DNA from: Sandaracinus sp.
GTDB taxonomy: Bacteria > Myxococcota_A > Polyangia > Polyangiales > Houyiibacteriaceae
Reading direction: 5' to 3'
NCBI GenBank assembly: GCA_002699025.1
Contig: PABA01000179.1
Span: 1 to 57,776 of the forward strand
Length of the DNA stretch: 57,776 bases
The position numbers were made by a program, and so were the translations under genes. Numbering within the stretch: position 1 is the stretch's first letter; each line of letters starts with the position of its first letter. A model generated the notes under the pieces. The model made no database searches, had not been told where the DNA came from, and saw only the letters and a program-made list of their open reading frames with translations. Shown here one piece after another: positions 42,896 through 52,444 of the stretch.

Positions 42896-43925
42896 GCCAA
42901 CCTTCCGGGGGCTCGGCGAGCGCGGCGGCGCTCGGCGTCGGGGGGAGGGCGCCGGCCTCGAGCTGCGCGAGGGCCCAGCGCATGGCGCGCTCGACCTCGG
43001 CGCGGCCCGGGGCGCCGGCGCGGACGCGGTAGGAGAGGGCGTGCTCGCCGGTGCGCGCCCAGGCGCGCGGAGCGCTGGCGGGCTCGACGAAGAGGCCGAT
43101 CTCGCCGCGGGGCCCGGCGAGGCAGAGCACGGGGTCGAGGCGGAAGAGGGCGCCGTCGTGGGCGCGGGGCTTCACGTAGACGGTGAAGCGGCCGGCGACG
43201 TCGGCGCCGACGGACTTCACGAGCCCGGGCGCGAAGGGGAGGGCGGCGCGGGCGGTGGCGTCGTCCCAGCCCGGGAGGCGGCGGAGCGCCCCGTCGACCG
43301 GCGCGTCGGAGCGCGGGGCGACGAAGTGGGCGCGGGGCCGGAGGGCGCCGTCCTCGAGCGCGTGGCAGACGACCACGCCGGCGAGCGGGAGGCCCTCGGC
43401 CCAGGCGCGGAGCGGCGCCGGCGCGTCCTCGGGGAGCGCCTCTCGCTGGGCGTAGAGCTTGGTCTCGGCGGCGCCCTCGCGGGGGAGGTTCAGGCCGATG
43501 ACGTGGGCCGGCCTGGGGAGGGCGAGGGCGCGGGCGACGGCGGCGCGGGCGTCGGCGGAGGCGTCCGAGAGGTTGAGGTAGAGCTTGGCGACGGGCGGGC
43601 GGCGCGCGGCGTCCCAGCCGACGATGAAGGGCGCCTCGATGGGCGCCTCGAGCAGCGCGGGGCGGGGCACGCCGAGGGCGTCGAGGGCGGCGCCGGCCTC
43701 CTCGCGTTGGACGCCCTCCACCATCATGCGCAGGCCGGTGATCGCCCGGCCGTCGAGGCGGAGCGAGGCCTCGAGGGCGGCGAGGCCGCGGGGGGCGAAG
43801 AGCGCGGCGAGGGCGGGCGCGCGGTCGGCCCAGGGCCCGAGGCTGCCCTCGAACGCGCGCTGGAGCTCGGCGCGGCTGTCCTCGGCGCGCGCGCGCTCCG
43901 GGAAATGCTCGCGGACCTCAGCCAT
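42879..43925 (-). CDS. cluster protein of unknown family (B) with C-terminal shared domain
   Basis: A 348-residue protein with no recognised family. The first two thirds resemble protein A in strand order (APFIVGWDAARRP, KLYLNLSDASADARA, HVIGLNLPREG, AGVVVCHAL). Residues 261-323 (FRLDPVLCLAGP, IGLFVEPASAPRAW, HALSYRVRAG) match the N-terminal domain of the radical SAM protein at 46517 (PLHVELSPLADTPRY, LALSYRARG). The start overlaps the upstream B12-radical SAM gene by 8 bases, and the stop overlaps the next by 17. No signal peptide. Confidence 0.77.
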   Translation of the reverse strand: MAEVREHFPERARAEDSRAELQRAFEGSLGPWADRAPALAALFAPRGLAALEASLRLDGRAITGLRMMVEGVQREEAGAALDALGVPRPALLEAPIEAPFIVGWDAARRPPVAKLYLNLSDASADARAAVARALALPRPAHVIGLNLPREGAAETKLYAQREALPEDAPAPLRAWAEGLPLAGVVVCHALEDGALRPRAHFVAPRSDAPVDGALRRLPGWDDATARAALPFAPGLVKSVGADVAGRFTVYVKPRAHDGALFRLDPVLCLAGPRGEIGLFVEPASAPRAWARTGEHALSYRVRAGAPGRAEVERAMRWALAQLEAGALPPTPSAAALAEPPEGWRVVAA

Positions 43926-45597
43926 GGGCGGCCTCGCGGGGCTCGCCGCGGACCAGCGGGAGGGCGTCGCGGTGGACGAGGCGGATCACCTCGCGGAGCT
44001 GCGGCGCGTCCTCGCGGGCGAGCGGGCCTCGGTGCGAGTAGGCGACGCCGTCCACGGCCTCGAAGTAGGGGCGGTCGGGGGCGCGCGGCACGGCCTCGAG
44101 GACGACCTCGCCACCGGGCGCGTCGAGATCGAAGAAGAGGCCGTCGTGCTGGTTGCGCATGGTGCGCAGGCGCCAGCCCTGGACGCGCCCGCCGACGCGC
44201 TGCCGGATGCTCTCGACCAGCTCGATGGGCACGGGCGTCACGCCCCGGTCCCGCGCCGAGTCGATGTGGCGCGGGCCCGCCTCGCGTCGCGGATCGGCGC
44301 TCCGGTCGCGCACCTGGAAGCCGGCCCAGCGCTCGGCGACGACCGGGTTGGCGTGCTCCTCGGCGACGCGCTTCACGTAGGCCAGCTCGCGCTGGAGGTC
44401 CTCGGGCGACCAGCCCGCGCAGGAGCGGATGTGCCAGGTCTCCGGGTCGAAGTCGATGGCGAGCTCCGCGTCGGCGCGGTCGAGGAGCGCGTCGGGGAGC
44501 ACCAGCGTCCAGAAGACGCGCACCGAGTCGGCGATCTCGACCGCGTGGTGGAAGGTGCGACGGAAGCTCTCCGGGTCGTCGCCGGGGAGACCGAGCATGA
44601 GCTCGAGCTCGATCGGGAAGTGGTCGCGCACGACGTCCACGACGCGCTCGAAGCGGGCGAGGTCGAAGGGGCGGCCGAGCCGGTGGAGCACCTCGGGCTC
44701 GAAGCTCTGCACGCCGATGGCGACCTGACAGCGCTTGAAGGACGTGAGCAGCTCGAGGTGCTCGTCACGGAGGAAGGTCGGGTAGAGGTGCCCGTGGACG
44801 AGGGTCTCGGCGAGCACGCCGGTCTGGCGCTCGGCCTCGGCGAGGTTCCGGAAGCCGCGCGGGCTGAGGTTGAAGGCGGCGTCGAGGTTGAAGACGTTCG
44901 GGACGCGCGCGCGGCGGAGGCCCTCGAGGTGGGAGGCGAGGTGCTCGACGGAGAAGACGCGGTCCGAGGCCTGCTCGCCCCACTGGCAGAAGGTGCAGTG
45001 GATGGGGCAGCCCCGGTAGGTCTCGAGGTAGCCGGTGCGGCCGACGGGGGCGAGGTCGAGCTGGTAGGGGGAGGGGTAGGCGTCGACGTCGATGCGTTCG
45101 AGCGGGCCCGTGGAGCGCCAGCCGAGGGCGTGCGGGCGGAGGAGGCCCGGGATGGCGTCCCAGTCGTCTTCGCGGAGGAGCGCGCGGAGCACCTCCTCGC
45201 CCTCGCCCGTGACGGCGGCGTCGACGGTGTGGGCGAGCTCGCGGTAGGGGGCGAGCGCGAAGACCGAGGGCCGCGCGTGGGGGCCGCCGATGACGACGCG
45301 CACGCTCGGGTCCCAGCGGCGGATGCGCGCGGCCAGATCGCGGAAGGGGCCGATGGACCAGAGGTAGAGGGAGGCGCCGACGTGGGTCGGGCGGAAGTCG
45401 CGGATGGCCTCGAAGAACGCCTCCGGGTCGCCCGAGCGGAGGTCGATGATGCGGATCTCGACGTCGTCGAGGTCGGGGCAGGCGCGGATCGAGGCCTCGA
45501 GCTTCCGCACGCCGTAGGTGAAGGGCACGAAGTCGCCGCTGGGGTCCTCCCAGATCGGGTCGATGGAGACGAGGGCCAGTCGGCGATCGCGCGGCAT
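43918..45597 (-). CDS. B12-binding-domain radical SAM protein
   Basis: A 559-residue enzyme. Residues 1-140 form a cobalamin-binding-like Rossmann domain (VVIGGPHARPS, DAAVTGEGEEVLRALL), without the DxHxxG motif, as is common in this class. The radical SAM domain has Cys197, Cys201 and Cys204 in YRGCPIHCTFCQWGEQ, then VFNLDAAFN and QVAIGVQSFEPEVLHRLGR. Members are methylases, ring-contracting and other radical enzymes. The C-terminal 75 residues (LFFDLDAPGGEVVLEAVPR, RPYFEAVDGVAYSHRG) resemble the domain shared in the cluster. The ATG lies 44 bases after the oxygenase-copy-2 stop. Confidence 0.88.
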   Translation of the reverse strand: MPRDRRLALVSIDPIWEDPSGDFVPFTYGVRKLEASIRACPDLDDVEIRIIDLRSGDPEAFFEAIRDFRPTHVGASLYLWSIGPFRDLAARIRRWDPSVRVVIGGPHARPSVFALAPYRELAHTVDAAVTGEGEEVLRALLREDDWDAIPGLLRPHALGWRSTGPLERIDVDAYPSPYQLDLAPVGRTGYLETYRGCPIHCTFCQWGEQASDRVFSVEHLASHLEGLRRARVPNVFNLDAAFNLSPRGFRNLAEAERQTGVLAETLVHGHLYPTFLRDEHLELLTSFKRCQVAIGVQSFEPEVLHRLGRPFDLARFERVVDVVRDHFPIELELMLGLPGDDPESFRRTFHHAVEIADSVRVFWTLVLPDALLDRADAELAIDFDPETWHIRSCAGWSPEDLQRELAYVKRVAEEHANPVVAERWAGFQVRDRSADPRREAGPRHIDSARDRGVTPVPIELVESIRQRVGGRVQGWRLRTMRNQHDGLFFDLDAPGGEVVLEAVPRAPDRPYFEAVDGVAYSHRGPLAREDAPQLREVIRLVHRDALPLVRGEPREAAHG

Positions 45598-45641
45598 GGG
45601 CGGGGAACGAAGCGGCCTCCGGCGCGGGAGGCCCGGGGCGA

Positions 45642-46520
45642 TCATAGCAGCGCGTCGGCGAGATCGGGGTGGGCCCAGGGCGCGGGGGGCGCGTCGGCGG
45701 CGGCCAGGTAGCAGCCGAGGAAGCGGCGCGGGCCCGGGCGAAGCTGGCGGCGGACGGCGTGCCAGGTGTGCTGCTCGAGGGCGACGAGGGTGCCGGCGCG
45801 GGGCTGGAGCTCGACCTGGCCGGGCCAGTCGTCGTCGTCGATCGGGTGGGGGGGCGCGGCGGGATCGCCGACGCGGCGCGGGTGGACGAGGAGCGGGCCG
45901 CCGTCCGCGTCGAGGTCGTCGAGGTAGAGGATCGCGAGGACGCGGCGCGGGGCGCGCTGGGCGGGCCAGGCCTGCCGGCGGACGCGCTCGCCCTCGTCCT
46001 CGCCGTCGATGTGGGTGTGCCAGCGGAAGAAGGGGCGGCTCGGGTCGCTGATCATGCCGCCGGCGAGCTCGAGGCGGAGGGGGCCGAGGAGCTGGCGGAG
46101 CGCGGCGAGGAGGCGCGGGTCGAGGACGAGCGGGAAGAGGGCCGGGTGGCGCGGGAGAAAGCGCGGGAGGGCCAGGCCGCTGGTGGTGAGGAAGGCGTCG
46201 TCGTCGAGCGGGCGGCTCTCGGGGGCGTAGAGGGCGGGCGGGTCGAGGCGGGCGCGTTCGGCGTCGAGGGCGGCGCGGAGGCGCGCGACCTCGTGCGGCG
46301 CGCGGAGGTGCTCGAAGACGGCGTAGCCGCGCTCGAAGAGGGAGGTGGCCTGCGCGGTGGCGTCGGACCGGGCCGGCGCGGTGGGGGCGGCGTCGGACCG
46401 GGCCAGCTCGGCCGAGCGGCTCATGGGGTCCGCGTTCGAGCGGCTCGAGGCGTCGGTGTTCGCGTGGCTCGAGGCGTCGGTCTTCGCGTGGCTCATGCCG
46501 TCGACTTCCGAGCCGCTCAC
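45642..46520 (-). CDS. PhyH-like Fe(II)/2-oxoglutarate oxygenase homologue (copy 2)
   Basis: A 292-residue paralogue of the protein at 39456. Shared blocks include RPFFRWHTHIDGE (His168, His170, Asp172), GPLLVHPRRVGDPAAPPHPID, WPGQVELQPRAGTLVALEQ, TWHAVRRQ (His254) and PGPRRFLGCYL (Arg266). An iron site of His170/Asp172/His254, or of His168/His170/His254, is possible. The N-terminus holds a repeat of SHAKTDAS and SHANTDAS from a 24-base DNA duplication and is probably unstructured. The GTG start at 46520 overlaps the upstream radical SAM stop as GTGA. Confidence 0.83.
   Translation of the reverse strand: MSGSEVDGMSHAKTDASSHANTDASSRSNADPMSRSAELARSDAAPTAPARSDATAQATSLFERGYAVFEHLRAPHEVARLRAALDAERARLDPPALYAPESRPLDDDAFLTTSGLALPRFLPRHPALFPLVLDPRLLAALRQLLGPLRLELAGGMISDPSRPFFRWHTHIDGEDEGERVRRQAWPAQRAPRRVLAILYLDDLDADGGPLLVHPRRVGDPAAPPHPIDDDDWPGQVELQPRAGTLVALEQHTWHAVRRQLRPGPRRFLGCYLAAADAPPAPWAHPDLADALL
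46447..46494. repeat. 24-base in-frame tandem repeat within an oxygenase gene
   Basis: Units at 46447-46470 and 46471-46494 differ by one base (GAGGCGTCGGT G or C TTCG...). They encode the SHANTDAS/SHAKTDAS N-terminal repeat. Confidence 0.8.
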
Positions 46521-47668
46521 GGCTGGCGCTCCGGGGGGAGCTCGCCTTCCCAGCGGGGGACGCCACGGGCGTCGAGCAGGCCGGCGAGCTCGGCGGCGGC
46601 GCCCTTCTGCCACGCCGGCTCGCGCGTCGCGGCGAAGCGGGGATCGTCGAAGTCGGCGGCGGCGCCGTACTCGCCCTGGAGCACGGCGAGGTGCACCGAG
46701 TCGGCGTGGGCGGCGAGCGCGTCCGCGAGCTCTGCGCGGTCTCCGGCGAGCATCGGCTGCACGACGGCGAAGGTGGCGAGGCCGGCGGCGCGGGCGTCCC
46801 GCAGCAAGGCGAGGCGCTCGTCGACGGAGGCGGCGCGCGGCTCGAAGTGGGCGCGGACGGCGTCGTCGGCGGTGGGGAGGGAGACGCCGAGGTGGGCGCC
46901 CGGCAGGCGCGCGAGGAGCGGGAGGTCGCGGCGCACCAGAGGCGCGCGGGTGAGCACGAAGACGGGCGCGTCGAAGGCGGCGCCCACCAGGACCTCGAGG
47001 CAGGCGCGGGTGAGGCCGAGGCGCTTCTCCAGCGGCTGGTAGGGGTCGCTCACGATCGGGCAGAGCTTGATGGGGCGGCGGGGGCGCGCCTCGAGCTCGC
47101 GCGCGAGCACGGCGGGGGCGTTGACGCGGGCGTCGACCCAGGAGCCCCAGGGCGCGGCGGCGCGGCCGAGGAGGCGGCGGAGCGGGTCGAGGTGCGACTG
47201 CGCGTAGCAGAAGCGGCAGCCGACGAGGCAGCCGACGTAGGGGCTCAGGCCGTAGAAGGTCTCGTCGCGCGCGGCGGTGACGCGGCCCATGGGCTCGAGG
47301 AGGGTGTCGACCTCGACCTCGCGCAGGCGCGCGCCGGCCTGCGCCTCTGCCTCGGCCTCGAGGCGGGCGAGCACCCGCTCCTCGTTGTCGCGGACGGCGG
47401 CGGCGAGGGTGTCGCAGAGGCGCTTGCCGAGCCCCGGGTCGGCGCCGCGGGCGCGGTAGGAGAGGGCGAGCCGCGTCGAGCGGGCGGCGTAGCGCGGCGT
47501 GTCGGCGAGGGGGCTGAGCTCGACGTGGAGCGGCCCGGCGCCGGCGACGGCGAAGGTGAGGCGGAGGCCCAGCTCGGCGGAGGCGCGCTCGAGGACGACC
47601 CCCGGCAGGACCTCGGCGCCGAGGCCGTGCGGCGCGACGAGCTCGAGCAGGGGGGCGCGGAGATCCAC
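46517..47668 (-). CDS. SPL-like radical SAM protein with N-terminal shared domain
   Basis: A 383-residue enzyme. The radical SAM domain has Cys147, Cys151 and Cys154 in PYVGCLVGCRFCYA, then KLCPIVSDPYQPLEKRLGLTR and a VFVLTRAPLVRRD strand, the pattern of the spore-photoproduct-lyase-like/Rv2578c group. Residues 34-100 (LRLTFAVAG, PLHVELSPLADTPRY, LALSYRARG) are an N-terminal beta domain resembling the C-terminal part of protein B. It is the first gene of the minus-strand operon. The GTG start follows TATACT by 8 bases. It overlaps oxygenase copy 2 by GTGA. Confidence 0.87.
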   Translation of the reverse strand: MDLRAPLLELVAPHGLGAEVLPGVVLERASAELGLRLTFAVAGAGPLHVELSPLADTPRYAARSTRLALSYRARGADPGLGKRLCDTLAAAVRDNEERVLARLEAEAEAQAGARLREVEVDTLLEPMGRVTAARDETFYGLSPYVGCLVGCRFCYAQSHLDPLRRLLGRAAAPWGSWVDARVNAPAVLARELEARPRRPIKLCPIVSDPYQPLEKRLGLTRACLEVLVGAAFDAPVFVLTRAPLVRRDLPLLARLPGAHLGVSLPTADDAVRAHFEPRAASVDERLALLRDARAAGLATFAVVQPMLAGDRAELADALAAHADSVHLAVLQGEYGAAADFDDPRFAATREPAWQKGAAAELAGLLDARGVPRWEGELPPERQP

Positions 47669-47676
47669 GGACGGGG

Positions 47677-47682
47677 AGTATA
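47677..47682 (-). promoter_or_regulatory. -10-like box TATACT, radical SAM operon
   Basis: TATACT on the minus strand ends 8 bases before the GTG at 47668; best single -10 match in the cluster. Confidence 0.5.
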
Positions 47683-47742
47683 GCGGCCGGGCGGGCTGGT
47701 GAGGGCAGGGCAGGGGGGCCGCCGGGGCGCGGCCGGGCGGTG

Positions 47743-47748
47743 TAGGCT
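47743..47748 (+). promoter_or_regulatory. -10-like box TAGGCT
   Basis: TAGGCT ends 6 bases before the GTG at 47755. With the TATACT box it makes an 86-base divergent promoter region. Confidence 0.45.
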
Positions 47749-47754
47749 CGGCGC

Positions 47755-48900
47755 GTGGGCGTCGGGGCGCACGAGGCGGCGGTGCGAGAGGCGGAGCGGG
47801 CGCTCGAGGGGGCGCTCGCGGGGTGGCTCGGCGTCCGGGTGGGCGAGGTGCGCGGCGCGCTCGCGGGGGAGGTGGTGCACGCGCGCGCCGGGGGGCTGCC
47901 GCTGCGCATCGAGCCGACGGGGTCGCGCGGCTTCTTCGACGCGGGGGGCTTCGTGCTCGCGCACGGCGAGGCGCCGGGGGCCGGGGAGGCGGCGCGGGCG
48001 CTCCGGGCGCGGCTCGGTGGGCGCGCGAGCGAGCCGGTGGCGGCGGCCCTCGCGGCGTACTGGGAGGCGGCGCGGGCGCCCACGCGCGGGCGGCGCGAGG
48101 CGCTCGACGGCGCGCGGGCCGCGGCGCTCTTCGCGGGCGAGGGCGCGCTCCTCGCGCCCTGGGTGGACGCCTTCGCGGCGCACTACGGGCGGCCCCTCGG
48201 GCTCTGGTGGCCGGAGCGGGGCGAGGCGGGGCGGCCCTCGCTCGCGTTCCCGGACGTCGCCCCGGAGCAGAGCGTCTTTCTCCGGGCGCCGGCCGTCTTC
48301 GCGAACGACGCGCGCGGGCGGGCCTACCTCGCGGACCTGGGCTACGGCGTCGACGCCGGCGGGAAGATCGCGATCGTGCCCCTGCCGGCGGACTTCGCGC
48401 GGCGGCGCGCGGCCCTCGGACAGCGGGGCGGCTTCGACGCGCGCCTGGTCCCGGCGCCGGTGGCGCTCTTCTCGGGCCGACGCTGGCTCCGGGACCTCGC
48501 TGGGGGCGTCCTCCCCATCAACCTCTACGGCCGCCGCGCCTACGCGCTCACGCGCCGGCCGCGGGCGCTCTCCACGCGCCTGCACCCGACCTTCGTCCGG
48601 AAGTGGCACACCCACTTCCACGCCCTCGGCCACGACATGAGCCTCCACGCCCTCGGCTGGCATCGCATCGGCGTCGCCGCGCGCGAGGCCTTGCTCGCGG
48701 AGGCGCGCCGGACCCTCGGGCTCGGCCTCCGGGCGCGGCGCGCGGCGGCCCGGGCGGCGATCTTCTTCGAGGAGCGGCTCACGCGCACCTGCGCCGAGCT
48801 CTGGATGGAGCTCGATGCCCCGGACGCCTTCGAGGCGCGCTTCGACGCGGCGCTCCCGACGCTCCTCGCCGCGCTCCGGGACGCCCTCGCCGGCCGCTGA
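47755..48900 (+). CDS. cluster-associated protein of unknown family with His-rich motif
   Basis: A 381-residue protein, divergent from the radical SAM operon and sharing its promoter region. No family recognised. Residues about 47-87 (LPLRIEPTGSRGFFDAGGF) may be a divergent copy of the domain shared by cluster proteins; similarity is weaker than the other four. Residues 283-303 hold six histidines in 19 positions, WHTHFHALGHDMSLHALGWH, a probable metal or haem site. A segment FVNDARGRAYLADLGYG precedes it. The C-terminal helix region has ELWMELDAPDAFEARFD. No signal peptide or membrane helix. Confidence 0.75.
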   Translation: MGVGAHEAAVREAERALEGALAGWLGVRVGEVRGALAGEVVHARAGGLPLRIEPTGSRGFFDAGGFVLAHGEAPGAGEAARALRARLGGRASEPVAAALAAYWEAARAPTRGRREALDGARAAALFAGEGALLAPWVDAFAAHYGRPLGLWWPERGEAGRPSLAFPDVAPEQSVFLRAPAVFANDARGRAYLADLGYGVDAGGKIAIVPLPADFARRRAALGQRGGFDARLVPAPVALFSGRRWLRDLAGGVLPINLYGRRAYALTRRPRALSTRLHPTFVRKWHTHFHALGHDMSLHALGWHRIGVAAREALLAEARRTLGLGLRARRAAARAAIFFEERLTRTCAELWMELDAPDAFEARFDAALPTLLAALRDALAGR

Positions 48901-48980
48901 CACGTCTGCGCTCTGCTCGCCGTCCGGCTGCGCCCTGCGTCGAGTCGGCGCTCGCCCGTGCCGGCCGCGCCCGGCCGCTC

Positions 48981-48986
48981 TACGAT
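48981..48986 (+). promoter_or_regulatory. -10-like box TACGAT
   Basis: TACGAT ends 6 bases before the GTG at 48993. Confidence 0.4.
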
Positions 48987-48992
48987 CTCCCG

Positions 48993-50258
48993 GTGCGCCG
49001 CTGCACCCCACCGCTGCTGGGCCTGCTCGCCCTGAGTCTGCTGGGCTCCTGCTACCGCATGCAGACGATGCGGCGGCAGGTCGCCAAGCTCGACGGCTAC
49101 CCGCGCGTCGAGGGCGAGGTGCGCGTGCCCACCTGGGAGGGCGAGCCGATCGTCGTCGTGCTGCTGCGTCCGCCCGCCGAGTCGGCCGCGCCCACGCCGA
49201 TCGTCGACCGCGTGCAGCTCTACGAGCCCGGGCGCTTCCGCTTCATCACACGCCCGGGCGACTACCGCGTCGCCGCGTTCCTCGACGGTGATGGCGACCT
49301 CGCCCTCGACGCCGGCGAGGCGTGGGTCGGGCCCGTTCCGGTCGAGGGAGGGAGCCCGGCGCTCCTCGAGCTCGACCCGGCGCGGAACGCGCGGCGCCCC
49401 GATCCCGAGCTGATCCTGGCCCGTGACTACCGCCTCGGCGACCGGATCAGCCTCGACGACCCGCGCGTCGGTCGCGCGAGCGGGCCCTACGGCATCTACC
49501 AGCCGCTCCGCTGGACCGAGCGCTACGTGATGGGCGTGTTCTTTCTCGAGCGCTACGACCCGGAGCGCACGCCCGTCCTCTTCGTGCACGGCATCAGCGG
49601 CTTCCCGGCGCAGTTCGAGCGCTGGGCCGAGCTCCTCGACGGCACGCGCTATCAGCCCTGGTTCGTGCACTACCCGAGCGGCCTGCCCCTCGAGCTGGTC
49701 TCCGAGTGGCTCGCCCGGAGCCTCTCCGAGCTCCATACGACCCACGGCTTCGAGCGGCTCTGCGTCGTCGCGCACAGCATGGGCGGCCTCGTCGCGCGCG
49801 AGGTGCTCAACCGCCACGTGGAGAGCAGCGCGCCGCCTTACCACCGGGGGCTGGTCACCATCGCGGCGCCCTTCGGTGGGCTCGGGAGCGCCGAGCTCGG
49901 CGTGTCCTGGTCCCCGAGCGTGGCGCCGGCCTGGCGCGACCTGGTGCCGGGGAGCCCCTTCCTCGAGGCGCTCCACCGGCGGCCGCTCCCGCCCGAGGTC
50001 GACTACGAGCTGCTCTTCCTCTTCGACGGGGCGAGCGGCGCGGACGGGGTCGTGCCGATCCCGAGCCAGCTCCGCGCGGAGGCCCAGGCGGAGGCGGAGC
50101 GGATCCGCGGTCTGGGTGGGACGCACGGCGGGATCCTCGAGGAGCGGGCGGCCTGGGACGTCGTGTCCCGGGCGCTCGAGCGCTGCGAGGCCTCGGAGCT
50201 CTCCGTGCCCGAGGCGGCCACCGAGCCGGCTTTGCCGGGCGCGTCCGCGCCGCGCTGA
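48993..50258 (+). CDS. alpha/beta-hydrolase lipoprotein (lipase-like)
   Basis: A 421-residue lipoprotein (LLGSC, Cys20). Residues 40-170 form a beta domain of GDYRVAAFLDGDGDLALDAGE type (carboxypeptidase-regulatory-like). The C-terminal alpha/beta-hydrolase has the oxyanion strand VLFVHGISG, the nucleophile elbow VVAHSMGGLV (Ser near 265) and FDGASGADGVVP toward the acid residue. The closest style is PGAP1-like or triacylglycerol lipases. Likely acts on lipids or esters in the periplasm or on the cell surface. The GTG start is 6 bases from TACGAT and gives a standard signal peptide. Confidence 0.83.
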   Translation: MRRCTPPLLGLLALSLLGSCYRMQTMRRQVAKLDGYPRVEGEVRVPTWEGEPIVVVLLRPPAESAAPTPIVDRVQLYEPGRFRFITRPGDYRVAAFLDGDGDLALDAGEAWVGPVPVEGGSPALLELDPARNARRPDPELILARDYRLGDRISLDDPRVGRASGPYGIYQPLRWTERYVMGVFFLERYDPERTPVLFVHGISGFPAQFERWAELLDGTRYQPWFVHYPSGLPLELVSEWLARSLSELHTTHGFERLCVVAHSMGGLVAREVLNRHVESSAPPYHRGLVTIAAPFGGLGSAELGVSWSPSVAPAWRDLVPGSPFLEALHRRPLPPEVDYELLFLFDGASGADGVVPIPSQLRAEAQAEAERIRGLGGTHGGILEERAAWDVVSRALERCEASELSVPEAATEPALPGASAPR

Positions 50259-50308
50259 GCACGAGGGGGACGGGGGGCCTGGCGTGCGCTCCGCCGTCCA
50301 GGTGGACC

Positions 50309-51921
<1,613 letters not shown>

Positions 51922-51925
<4 letters not shown>

Positions 51926-52326
51926 CCCTCGCCTCCCGGATCGGCGCCGGCGCTCCGCGGGGTCCCGGGGGTGGCCGAGGGGCCGATGAAGTCGGCCGCC
52001 TGGAGCAGCTCGTAGAGGGCCGAGGCCTGGCCCGTGGAGAGCGAGGCGAAGCGCACCCCGAAGCCATGGGGCCGGCCCGCCGTGCCGTCGCTCACCCAGC
52101 GTACGCGGCAAGGGATCTCGAGGGGCTCCCACGCGGTGGGCGAGCGGAGCGTGAGGACCAGCTCGTCGCCGACGGCGGGCAGGGGGGTCCCGCGGACGAA
52201 GGCGCCGCCGAGGCCGATGTCGACCGTGGTGCCCTCGTGCTGGAGGGCCGAACCGCGCGAGTACTGCACGCGCAGCGCGACCGGCTGGCGGCCGCCGCGC
52301 CGAAAGTGGGTCGGTTCGTTCCCCAT
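51922..52326 (-). CDS. PilZ domain protein
   Basis: A 134-residue single-domain PilZ protein. It starts RRGGRQPVALRVQYS, the Arg-rich strand of the c-di-GMP site, and continues with TVDIGLGGAFVRG (the D/NxSxxG position reads DIGLGG) and GFGVRFASL. The family Ser is Gly here, so cyclic-di-GMP binding is uncertain; many myxobacterial PilZ proteins carry such variants. It is translationally coupled to the kinase gene, suggesting it is a partner or substrate. TATCGT precedes its ATG by 11 bases. Confidence 0.85.
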
Positions 52327-52337
52327 CGCCGGCAGGG

Positions 52338-52343
52338 ACGATA
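52338..52343 (-). promoter_or_regulatory. -10-like box TATCGT, PilZ/kinase pair
   Basis: TATCGT on the minus strand ends 11 bases before the ATG at 52326. Confidence 0.35.
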
Positions 52344-52444
52344 CCACCGTCGCGGGTCCTCCGCCCGGCCTCTCCGCCCAGCCTCTGCGTCCGGCCTCGC
52401 GTGGCTCTTGGGCCCGGCCGCCCGCTCGGGGCATGCTCCGGCCC

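Noticed and set aside
50296-50307. GTCCAGGTGGAC inverted repeat between convergent genes
   Set aside because: It has only a 5-base stem with a 2-base centre, too weak to call a terminator.
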